Assembly (NCBI GenBank): GCA_023424475.1
Contig: JAFADX010000324.1
Span: forward strand, 1-18,203
Length of the DNA stretch: 18,203 nt
Direction: 5' to 3'
From: Pseudomonadota bacterium
GTDB taxonomy: Bacteria; Pseudomonadota; Alphaproteobacteria; Acetobacterales; Acetobacteraceae
Below the pieces are notes generated by a model, which did not search any database, was not told where the DNA came from, and was given only the letters and a program-made list of their open reading frames with translations. Every line of letters begins with the position of its first letter. Within the stretch, counting starts at the first letter, position 1. A program made the translations under genes and the position numbers. Shown one piece after another: positions 10,121 through 16,630 of the stretch.

Positions 10121-10519
10121 TCACTCCCATGCATCCGCCGCGCATTGAGCTTTTTCCACAAGATTTACATAATATTTTGGATCTTGAGGGCATTTATCAT
10201 TGAATTCTTTATATAATTTTGACCAATTTGTTCCTATTTCCGCACATGCATCATCAAAATAAGATATATAGTTTCGATTTATTCTGTAAATATAATATTG
10301 ATATTCATCACCATACTGATCTGTCGAGAAAGCGATTTTTGATTCAACTATTCCTTGATCGGAAAGATTTAATAAGGCAGCTTCCGTGATTCGATTTGAT
10401 ATCCCTAGTTTTATCCAATCCTTTATTGTCTTGGGCGCCTGCGGTTGATCCCATTCAGTATAGGAAAGACTATAGAGGTACGCGGCAATGGCAGCTTGGG
10501 CGCCTTTTAAATTCCACAT
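10121..10519 (-). CDS. AT-rich orphan protein, function unknown
   Basis: A 132-residue protein encoded in a sharply AT-rich patch: I count 128 G or C in the 360 bases 10141-10500, about 36%, against roughly 70% on either side. The ATG at 10519 has GGGAAGAA a few bases upstream. I do not recognise the family. The protein is soluble and rich in Tyr (for example YGDEYQYYIYRINRNY), with three Cys, and ends ...CAADAWE. The middle, TIKDWIKLGISNRITEAALL then NLSDQGIVE and a Tyr-rich strand pair, could form a winged helix, but this is only a suggestion from pattern. It starts 23 bp after the SDR stop. The composition and codon use strongly imply recent horizontal acquisition. Confidence 0.72.
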   Translation of the reverse strand: MWNLKGAQAAIAAYLYSLSYTEWDQPQAPKTIKDWIKLGISNRITEAALLNLSDQGIVESKIAFSTDQYGDEYQYYIYRINRNYISYFDDACAEIGTNWSKLYKEFNDKCPQDPKYYVNLVEKAQCAADAWE

Positions 10520-10542
10520 GAGATTCTTCCCGCCCCGATTCT

Positions 10543-11301
10543 TTACCCGTGCACCGAGAACCCGCCATCGACCGGGATCGCCACCCCGGTGATGAAGGAT
10601 GCGGCGTCGGAGGCGAGGAACGCCGCCACGCCCTCGAAGTCCTTGGGGTCGCCCCAGCGCTTGATGGGCGAGCGCCGCAGCACGTCGTCGTGCAGCGTCG
10701 CCATGTCCTGTCGCGCCTTCTTCGTCAGGTCGGTGTCGATCCACCCCGGCAGGATGACGTTCACCGTGATGCCGTCCGGCGCCCAGGCGACCGCCATCGA
10801 CTTCGTCATCTGCACCACGCCGCCCTTCGAGGCGCCATAGGCCGCATGGAAGGGCAGGCCGAAGATCGAGAGCATCGAGCCGTTGTTGATCACCCGCCCG
10901 GCGCCGCCCTTCTTCAGCCAGGGATGGGCCGCCTGCGCGGCGATCATGCCGGAGGTCAGGTTGGTCGCGATGACGGTGTGCCAGTCCTCCATCCGGTAGG
11001 ATTCCGGACGGTTGCGGATGTTGGTGCCGGCGTTGTTCACCAGGATGTCGAGCCGGCCGAGCCGCTCGGCCGTGGTCGCGACCATGGCGCGGATCGAGGC
11101 TTCATCCGTCACGTCCACCGTCACGCTGTCGGCGGTGGCGCCGAGCGCCTTCAACTCCGCGACCGCGGCCGCGTTCTTCCCGGCATTGCGCCCGGCCACC
11201 ATCACCGCCGCGCCCGCCTTGGCGAGCCCGCGCGCGAAGCCGAGGCCGATGCCCCCGTTGCCGCCGGTGACGAGCGCCGCGCGCCCCTTCAGGTCGAACA
11301 T
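10543..11301 (-). CDS. SDR family NAD(P)-dependent oxidoreductase
   Basis: A 252-residue classical short-chain dehydrogenase/reductase, the usual length. The cofactor motif is TGGNGGIG (residues 12-19), followed by the structural NNAG (89-92) and the catalytic residues Ser142, Tyr155 and Lys159 in YGASK. The C-terminal part has LPGWIDTDL and the final FITGVAIPVDGGFS, typical of the family. AGR at 36-38 after the second strand is the sort of sequence that favours NADP over NAD, but this is only a hint. The overall look is close to gluconate-5-dehydrogenase or 3-oxoacyl-ACP reductase-like SDRs; the true substrate is unknown. It lies 55 bp downstream of carA on the same strand and could be co-transcribed with it. 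Confidence 0.93.
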   Translation of the reverse strand: MFDLKGRAALVTGGNGGIGLGFARGLAKAGAAVMVAGRNAGKNAAAVAELKALGATADSVTVDVTDEASIRAMVATTAERLGRLDILVNNAGTNIRNRPESYRMEDWHTVIATNLTSGMIAAQAAHPWLKKGGAGRVINNGSMLSIFGLPFHAAYGASKGGVVQMTKSMAVAWAPDGITVNVILPGWIDTDLTKKARQDMATLHDDVLRRSPIKRWGDPKDFEGVAAFLASDAASFITGVAIPVDGGFSVHG

Positions 11302-11356
11302 CCTGCATCCCTTCCCTTGTCCCGCGCGCCAGATGCGGCACGCGCGGCCCGTCGCG

Positions 11357-12733
11357 TCAGGCGCGGGCCTTGTGCGCCTCGATCATCTCCACGAAGCGGT
11401 GGAAGAGGTAGTGGCTATCGGTCGGGCCGGGGCTCGCCTCGGGGTGGTATTGCACCGAGAAGGCCGGGCGGTCGGTCGCGGCGATGCCCTCGTTGGTGCC
11501 GTCGAAGAGCGAGACATGTGTGACCGTGGCATGGCCCGGCAGCGTCTTCGGATCGACCGCGAAGCCGTGGTTCTGGCTGGTGATCTCGACCTTGCCGGTG
11601 GTCAGGTCCTTCACCGGCTGGTTGGCGCCGCGATGGCCGCGGTCGAGCTTGTAGGTCTTCGCGCCCAGCGACAGCGCGAGCAACTGGTGGCCGAGGCAGA
11701 TGCCGAAGACCGGCAGCTTCGTCTCCAGCACGCCGCGGATCGCGGGCACCGCGTATTCGCCCGTCGCCGCCGGGTCGCCGGGGCCATTGGAGAGGAAAAC
11801 GCCATCGGGCTTGTGGGCGAGGATCTCCTCGGCCGTTGCCGTGGCCGGGACCACCACCACCTCGCAGCCGGCCGAGGCCAGGCAGCGCAGGATGTTGCGC
11901 TTGGCGCCGTAGTCCACCGCGACGACCTTGTGCGCCGGTGCCGCCTGGCGGCCGAAGCCCTCGGGCCAGGCCCATTCGGTCTCGTCCCAGGCGTAGGTCT
12001 GGCGGCAGGTGACCTCCTTCGCGAGGTCCATGCCTTCGAGGCCCGGCCAGGCGGCGGCCTGGGCCTTCAGCGCGGGGATGTCGAAGCGGCCGTCGGCGCG
12101 ATGGCAGATGACGCCGTTCGGCGCGCCCAGGTCGCGGATGCGCACCGTCAGCGCCCGGGTGTCGATGCCCGAGATGCCCGGGATCCCGTGGGACACCAGC
12201 CAGCCCCGCAGGTCCTTCGTCGCCCGCCAGTTGGACGGCTCGGTGACGTCCTGCTTGACGACCAGGCCGCGCGCGGCGGGCGTGATGGTCTCGATGTCCT
12301 CGGCGTTGGTCCCGACATTGCCGATATGGGGGAAGGTGAAAGTGATGATCTGCCCGGCATAGGAGGGGTCGGTCAGCGTCTCCTGATACCCCGTCATGCC
12401 GGTGTTGAAGCAGACCTCGCCGTCCTTCGCGGTCTCGGCGCCGAAGCCTCGGCCCCAGAAGATCGTCCCGTCGGCCAGCACCAGGCAGCCCGTGGCGCCG
12501 TCGGGAGGGGTCTCGGCAGAGGCCATGCTCGGCTCCGTCTTCTGGGTTTCCGTGGGCGCGCCGGGGAGGTCCGAGAGCGCGAGGCCGGTGGCGGCGAGGA
12601 CGGCGGGCCAGTGCTTGGCCGGGATGGCCTTGGCCTGGCGCCACTTGCGGATGGCCTCGGTGCCGACGCCGCAATGGGCCGCCGCCGCCTCGGGGCCGCC
12701 GAGCAGGCTGATGATATCTTCCACGGTGCGCAT
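11357..12733 (-). CDS. carA: Carbamoyl-phosphate synthase small subunit with N-terminal HTH domain
   Basis: CarA hydrolyses glutamine and feeds ammonia to CarB. Read from the ATG at 12733 the protein has 458 residues. Residues 1-58 resemble a Cro/YdaS-type helix-turn-helix (VEDIISLLGGPEAAAAHCG, then VGTEAIRKWRQ as the likely recognition helix and AIPAKHWPAVLAATG). A polar linker (59-69) follows, then a complete CarA from Met70 (389 residues; E. coli CarA has 382). The class I amidotransferase triad is intact: Cys346 in GICLGHQ, His430 and Glu432 in HPEAS, with the same Cys-His spacing (84) as in E. coli (269/353/355). A second start, ATG 12526 (Met70), has GGAG six bases upstream and would give ordinary CarA. 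The ATG at 12733 has no Shine-Dalgarno sequence, but a promoter immediately upstream suggests a leaderless message. The HTH frame is open throughout, without stop or shift. Confidence 0.9.
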   Translation of the reverse strand: MRTVEDIISLLGGPEAAAAHCGVGTEAIRKWRQAKAIPAKHWPAVLAATGLALSDLPGAPTETQKTEPSMASAETPPDGATGCLVLADGTIFWGRGFGAETAKDGEVCFNTGMTGYQETLTDPSYAGQIITFTFPHIGNVGTNAEDIETITPAARGLVVKQDVTEPSNWRATKDLRGWLVSHGIPGISGIDTRALTVRIRDLGAPNGVICHRADGRFDIPALKAQAAAWPGLEGMDLAKEVTCRQTYAWDETEWAWPEGFGRQAAPAHKVVAVDYGAKRNILRCLASAGCEVVVVPATATAEEILAHKPDGVFLSNGPGDPAATGEYAVPAIRGVLETKLPVFGICLGHQLLALSLGAKTYKLDRGHRGANQPVKDLTTGKVEITSQNHGFAVDPKTLPGHATVTHVSLFDGTNEGIAATDRPAFSVQYHPEASPGPTDSHYLFHRFVEMIEAHKARA

Positions 12734-12739
12734 GGGCGC

Positions 12740-12769
12740 TTGATACCGGGAATTGATTTCCCATGACAA
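12740..12769 (-). promoter_or_regulatory. Candidate carA promoter (leaderless)
   Basis: On the minus strand TTGTCA (12769-12764) is a five-of-six match to the -35 box, and TATCAA (12745-12740) a four-of-six match to the -10 box, with an 18-bp spacer. The -10 box ends six bases before the ATG at 12733, so transcription should begin at or next to the A of the start codon. Confidence 0.55.
12748..12762. promoter_or_regulatory. Operator-like inverted repeat inside the carA promoter
   Basis: GGGAATTGATTTCCC on the plus strand: arms GGGAA and TTCCC are exact complements around a 5-bp centre. It fills the spacer between the -35 and -10 boxes of the candidate carA promoter, where a bound repressor would block RNA polymerase. 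That a regulator, possibly the HTH of CarA itself, binds here is inference. Confidence 0.5.
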
Positions 12770-12784
12770 GATGAATCGATGGAC

Positions 12785-12801
12785 TGGGAAATTTCCTCCC
12801 A
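12785..12801. promoter_or_regulatory. Second operator-like site upstream of carA
   Basis: TGGGAAATTTCCTCCCA contains the perfect 10-bp palindrome GGAAATTTCC and shares the GGGAA...TCCC outline with the site at 12748-12762; the centres are 38 bp apart. It lies upstream of the carA -35 box and just upstream of the divergent yqeY gene, so it could act on either. Confidence 0.4.
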
Positions 12802-12849
12802 ATGCGGCCTCCGCGCTATAGCAACGCCGACAGACCGAGGATCGATGCC

Positions 12850-13302
12850 ATGTCGTTGCGTGACCGTTTCATGGATGAACTCAAGACCGCGATGCGCGCC
12901 GGGGACAGCGCCCGCGTCTCCACCCTGCGCATGATCCAGGCGAAGCTGAAGGACACCGACATCGCCGCGCGGCCCGGCCCGCCCATCGACGACACCGGCA
13001 TCATCGCCATGCTGCGCGGCATGGCGAAGTCGCGCGCCGAGAGCGTGACGATGTACCGCCAGGGCGGGCGGGAGGAACTCGCAGCGAAGGAGGAGGCGGA
13101 GATCGCCGTCATCGAATCCTTCCTGCCGCAACAGATGGATGAGGCGGCGATGGCCGCCGCGATCGATGCCGCCGTGGCCGAGACCGGCGCGGCCTCGATC
13201 AAGGAGATGGGCAAGGTCATGGCGGCGCTGAAGGCGAAGCATGCGGCGACGCTGGACATGGCCAAGGCCGGGCCGATGGTGAAGGCACGGCTCGGGGGGT
13301 GA
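12850..13302 (+). CDS. GatB/YqeY domain protein
   Basis: A 150-residue soluble protein of the YqeY family, related to the C-terminal tRNA-binding domain of the GatB amidotransferase subunit. Visible family features are the N-terminal helix LRDRFMDELKTAMRAGD followed by VSTLRMIQAKLKD, the central KSRAESVTMYRQGGREELAAKEEAEIAVIESFLPQQM, and the C-terminal KEMGKVMAALKAKH. The precise role of the stand-alone protein is unclear. I chose ATG 12850 (MSLRDRF), which has GAGG nine bases upstream and gives the family N-terminus; an ATG at 12802 would add 16 unrelated residues. It is divergent from carA. In many alphaproteobacteria this carA-yqeY pair is followed by dnaG and rpoD; here decayed genes follow instead. 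Confidence 0.93.
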   Translation: MSLRDRFMDELKTAMRAGDSARVSTLRMIQAKLKDTDIAARPGPPIDDTGIIAMLRGMAKSRAESVTMYRQGGREELAAKEEAEIAVIESFLPQQMDEAAMAAAIDAAVAETGAASIKEMGKVMAALKAKHAATLDMAKAGPMVKARLGG

Positions 13303-13308
13303 AGGCGG

Positions 13309-13346
13309 GGGGGGAGAAGGGAACTTCTCCCCCCAGGTCCCCTTTT
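13309..13346 (+). terminator. Intrinsic terminator of the yqeY-like gene
   Basis: A perfect 11-bp stem (GGGGGGAGAAG / CTTCTCCCCCC) with a GGAA tetraloop starts six bases after the stop codon; TTTT follows nine to twelve bases after the stem (13343-13346). Stem strength and position make it a convincing terminator, although the T run is displaced. Confidence 0.75.
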
Positions 13347-13399
13347 GTCGAACGGTTGGTCATGGCTGAGAGGCATGAGCCGAAGGTAGCGCCGCCTGC

Positions 13400-13873
13400 G
13401 GCGGTGTTTACCCCGCCGGTCTGCCGCACGGCCATGGGGTTGCCGGCCAGTTCGATGCCTGGGGATCGCCCGGGTTGCCGGGGGTGAGACCACGATCCTG
13501 TCGATCAGCGCCCGAGCGGCCCCGAGTACTTCTTCTGCGTCTCCGGCGCCGAGCGCTTCCTGCAGGGCCGCCACCCGCTTCGCGTAGACCTCCGAGAGAT
13601 TGGGGTGCAGCGCGGGAGGAGCTGGCAGCATCGTGTCGGGACGCTCCCGAAGTTCCCGGCGACGGGCTTCCAACTCGTTCAGCTTCTTCTTCACGCCGGG
13701 CCCGGCGATCCCTCGGCGACGGCATCGACCGGGTTGGAGATCTTCCGCTCCGCCGCCATCAGGGCATCCTGGCGAACCTGGGCACTGGACGACATCTCCG
13801 CCGCGATGCGGTTCCACTCGGCGATGAAGGCGTCGCAGAACGCGGCGACCAGATCCGGCTGCATCAGGTGGTT
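13400..13873 (-). pseudogene. Remnant of a large serine recombinase (C-terminal part)
   Basis: Read on the minus strand, three frames in turn give pieces of the C-terminal region of a large serine recombinase (resolvase/invertase type). From 13873: NHLMQPDLVAAFCDAF, IAEWNRIAAEM and ALMAAERKISN, up to a TGA at 13691. In the next frame: AGPGVKKKLNELEARRREL, LHPNLSEVYAKRVAALQEAL and ARALIDRIVVS. In a third frame: LTPGNPGDPQ, then GIELAGNPMAVRQTGG in yet another register. At least three small indels (near 13713, 13490 and 13475) are needed to join these. The catalytic N-terminal domain and zinc ribbon are absent, so the element is dead. Which mobile element it came from is unknown. No gene is visible otherwise between 13347 and 13880. 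Confidence 0.75.
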
Positions 13874-13880
13874 CGCGGGG

Positions 13881-14123
13881 TCAGCGCTGTGGGGCGGCCG
13901 ATGGACAGGTGATGGTCAGCAAGTTCCGGTCGCCGTCGACGCCTTGCCGCGCCGTCTGCCAGCCGGCCGGACACAAGTCGTTCGCTTCCCGGTGGCAACC
14001 GTCCCACCCCAATGCCGAAGCGCAGGCGATGCGATAGTCCCGCCCGCTGCCGGGTCGCGACAGCGGCTGTTCGGAGATGCAGCCGGCGGCGCCAAGAGCC
14101 AGAGCCAAGATGAGGTATCGCAT
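13881..14123 (-). CDS. Small cysteine-rich lipoprotein
   Basis: An 80-residue protein starting at ATG 14123, with AGAGGG three bases upstream. The N-terminus MRYLILALALGAAGC is a short lipoprotein signal with a lipobox-like AAGC, so Cys15 would be lipidated and the protein anchored in a membrane on the periplasmic side. The mature part has four further Cys in the pattern CASALGWDGCHREANDLCPAGW ... TITCP, which could form two disulfides; similar small 'GW..C...A..LCP.G' lipoproteins occur widely in proteobacteria, without a known role. It is intact although both neighbours are decayed, 34 bp downstream of the broken porin and 8 bp from the recombinase remnant. A longer frame to 14294 is porin shadow. 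Confidence 0.72.
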   Translation of the reverse strand: MRYLILALALGAAGCISEQPLSRPGSGRDYRIACASALGWDGCHREANDLCPAGWQTARQGVDGDRNLLTITCPSAAPQR

Positions 14124-14157
14124 CGGCCCTCTCACCACACGCATCCGCACACGATCC

Positions 14158-15490
14158 TCAGAACCGCGCGATGAGGCTGGTCTGCAGCCGCTGTTCGATT
14201 CCGTGGCCGAGCTGGCCGCCGCCTGCTGCCGCGGCGCCGCCTTCGATGCCGCGCCTGAAGAAGATGTACTCGATTCCGACGTCGAGCCAGCCATTGCTCA
14301 CATGCCCATTGCAGGCGCGCGCGAACTGGTTCCAGATGAGGTTCGCGACCGCCATCTGCATTTCGCGGTTCGCCGCCAGCGCGGCTGTCGATCCTGGCGC
14401 GAATTCCGAGACGAAGCCGGGGTTGTCCTGGCGCGCGTAGGCGTCGGCAAAGGTGCCGCGGAGCTGGTCCAGCCAGGCAAGTCGATAGCCGACCAGGAAG
14501 CCCCAAACCGGGATTGCATCAACGCTGAACCCTGCCTGTACGCCCGGAAGGCCAAGGTCCGTGTACGCGCCCTGGCCGGAGTATGCTGAATCGAAGTACC
14601 GGCCTATCCCCTGCCCATAATAGGTCATTCCGATGAGTCGGTCGTTGCCGAAGCCTGCCCACAGGCGGCGCATCGCAAGATCGGCGTTCACGGCGACACC
14701 CCAGCCGACAGTACTCGCCGATCCCGCATCGGGCGCCGCCGTGCCGTTCGTATCGATCTTCAGTTGCCGTACCACACCCCGCGGGGACGCCTCGCCGAAA
14801 TCGGCGCGATAGGTCAGGCGCCCGAGAAGGTCGGGCACCTGGTTGATGGCCGGGCTCGCGCCGCCGTCGAAGGTCGAGTCCGGATAGAAGACCCCCGCCA
14901 CGTTCGTCTCGTATAGTCGGTATAGGGGACCTCGAGTGATACCTGGCCGGTCAGGCCTTCCGCGAGGCGGCCCGTCTATCGGATCTGCGCCTGCCGTACG
15001 GCGGAGGCATTCAGGAAGGTCGCGTCGGTCAGGGTCTCGATCAACCCGTCGTTCCAGGTGCTGGCGGCCTGGCCCACCAGGACACGGAACACGTCACCGC
15101 CGACGTCGACATAGGCAAGCCGCAGGCGCGGCATATAGCCGGAGGAAGTGGCGGCACCCGAAGCGCTCGGCTGATCGCCGGCGAAGTCGAATTCCATTCG
15201 GGTGAAGACGGGCCCGCAGTCCGGCGGCATCTGCGTGTTGACGCCGATGCGGGAGCGCCTTGCGCTGAAGCTGATGTCGCCGCCCTGAAGGTCTGCCGCG
15301 CTGCCGGCGAGCGGAATGCCCTGGACCGACGGTGCGTCGCCGCGGTCGCGCTGTTCAGGGAACCGTAGAGATTGGCCTTGCCGAAGCCGTACAGCCGCAC
15401 CGAGGTCTCGGTGCCCGGGATCCGCCAGGAGTTCGGCAGGCTCCCGCGCAGTGCTTCGTCGACCTCCTCGCGGGCGACGCGGGCGTGACG
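14158..15490 (-). pseudogene. Broken DcaP-like outer-membrane porin
   Basis: Pieces of one porin run along the minus strand in different frames. The first (about 15490-15340) has LPNSWRIPGTETSVRLYGFGKANLYG, resembling the 'IPGT.tsvrl.G' start of DcaP-like porins. A frameshift near 15340 leads to GGDISFSARRSRIGVNTQ, MEFDFAG, YMPRLRLAYVDV and VLVGQAASTWNDG, ending at a TAG (14979-14977) where the family has the Tyr of RQAQiRYTGRL. After the stop the same frame continues TGRLAEGLTGQVSLEVPYTDY, then a second shift near 14910 enters the last piece (from about 14905 to 14158), ending in an aromatic Phe as outer-membrane barrels do. The signal peptide is missing, replaced upstream by the glutamate decarboxylase fragment. 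Two shifts and one nonsense change make it non-functional. Confidence 0.78.
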
Positions 15491-15495
15491 CCACC

Positions 15496-15795
15496 GGGGC
15501 CGTTCCAGAGCTGGTGCAGCCATCTCACCATCCGCCGTTCCATGGCGAAGAGCTGCGGGTACATGTCGTGGTCGATGTAGTTCTTGAGGATGTGCGCCCG
15601 CGCCAGCTCCTCGCTCTCCGGCTCCATGAAGGTGGTGACGAAGGAGGAGAGGTTCATCGCCGGGTTGGCGTCGGTCCATGCCTCGCTGTTCACGATCGCC
15701 TTGGCCGCGCGGGCGGGCACGCCGCGGCGCGGGAAGCGGTCGGCCGGGACGTCCATGTTGAACATGTCCCAGCCGGTCAAATTCTCCTGTTCCAT
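15496..15795 (-). pseudogene. Truncated glutamate decarboxylase (first ~100 residues)
   Basis: From ATG 15795, with GAGAGGGGG upstream, the frame reads FPRRGVPARAAKAIV, then DANPAMNLSSFVTTFMEPESEEL, ILKNYIDHDMYPQLFAMERR and VRWLHQLWNGP. This is the conserved N-terminal region of PLP-dependent glutamate decarboxylases (GadA/GadB), which have about 460 residues. Homology stops after residue 100 (WNGP, 15496), before the substrate and PLP-binding regions, and the DNA continues directly into the porin remnant. The start region and ribosome binding site remain, so a short useless peptide may still be made. The simplest account is a deletion joining the start of gad to the inside of a porin gene. 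Confidence 0.8.
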
Positions 15796-15988
15796 CGGAC
15801 CCCCTCTCCCGCCACCCCGTCGCTGCGCGGGCGGAACGCATAGTGCGGGTTCCGGGCGGGGGCATGGAGCACAGGGCTTTCCCCGGGGGTTTCCACCGGG
15901 TGCCGCCGCGGCGGCGCATGAGGCGTAGGCAAGGCCCGGCCAGCCATGGCAGGGTCACCCCGAGGAACCCCCGTCCGGAGCCCTTCCC
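15796..15988. other. Intergenic region between the gad remnant and the response regulator
   Basis: A 193-bp divergent gap. It holds a perfect 14-bp GC palindrome, GCCGCCGCGGCGGC at 15902-15915. I see no convincing -35/-10 pair, tRNA or small gene. Confidence 0.4.
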
Positions 15989-16630
15989 TTGGTGCGCGTC
16001 CTCCTCGCCGACGATCACGAGGCCATCCGCCGCGGGGTCAGACAGATCATCGAGGAACGCCCCGGCTGGACGGTCTGCGGCGAGGCGCCGGACGGGCGCC
16101 AGGTGGTCGAGATGGCCGTCGAGCTCGCCCCGGATGTGGTCGTGCTCGACGTCGGCATGCCTGGCCTCAACGGGCTGGAGACCGCGCGCCGCATCCGCAG
16201 GCTCGTCCCCTCCGCCGAGATCCTGATCTTCACGGTCCACGACACGGACGAGCACATCCGCCAGGCGGTGGAAGCGGGCGCCAAGGGCTTCGTGCTGAAG
16301 TCGGATTCCGGGGCGATGGTGCTCGCGGCGATCGAGGCGCTCGCCGCGCACAAGCCCTTCCTCGCGCCGGCGGCCTCGGAGACGATCCTGCGGTCCTACA
16401 TGGAAGGCAGGAACCGGCTAGGCGCCCAGCGCAGCATCCTCAGCCCGCGGGAGCAGGAGGTGATCCAGCTCGTCGCCGAGGGCCGCACGAGCAAGGAGAT
16501 CGCGACCCTGCTCGCGCTCTCCGTTAAGACGGTCGAGGCGCACCGTTCGGCGGTGATGCGCAAGCTCGGCGCGCGGTCAGTCGCCGAACTGGTGCGCTAC
16601 GCGGTCCGCAACCGCATCGTGTCGCTGTGA
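15989..16630 (+). CDS. NarL/FixJ-type response regulator
   Basis: A 213-residue two-domain regulator. The receiver domain (about 1-120) has the acidic pocket Asp8-Asp9, phosphoacceptor Asp54 in VVLDVGMPG, Thr82 in LIFTVHD and Lys104 in FVLKSDS. The C-terminal LuxR-type HTH (about 150-193) reads LSPREQEVIQLVAEGRTSKEIA followed by LSVKTVEAHRSAVMRKL. Phosphorylation should trigger dimerisation and DNA binding; the targets are unknown. The start is uncertain: TTG 15989 has GGAG eight bases upstream; GTG 15992, one codon later, would give MRVLLADDHE and is equally possible. The neighbouring histidine kinase is the probable partner but is encoded convergently, with a 54-bp overlap of the 3' ends. 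Confidence 0.93.
   Translation: MVRVLLADDHEAIRRGVRQIIEERPGWTVCGEAPDGRQVVEMAVELAPDVVVLDVGMPGLNGLETARRIRRLVPSAEILIFTVHDTDEHIRQAVEAGAKGFVLKSDSGAMVLAAIEALAAHKPFLAPAASETILRSYMEGRNRLGAQRSILSPREQEVIQLVAEGRTSKEIATLLALSVKTVEAHRSAVMRKLGARSVAELVRYAVRNRIVSL

Noticed and set aside
11012..12766. A 584-codon plus-strand frame opposite carA and the SDR
   Set aside because: It crosses two real genes on the other strand and has low-complexity shadow composition.
14976..15494. Minus-strand frame taken as a separate 172-residue gene
   Set aside because: Its first part is out-of-frame sequence and its second part is the middle of the broken porin; it is not an independent gene.
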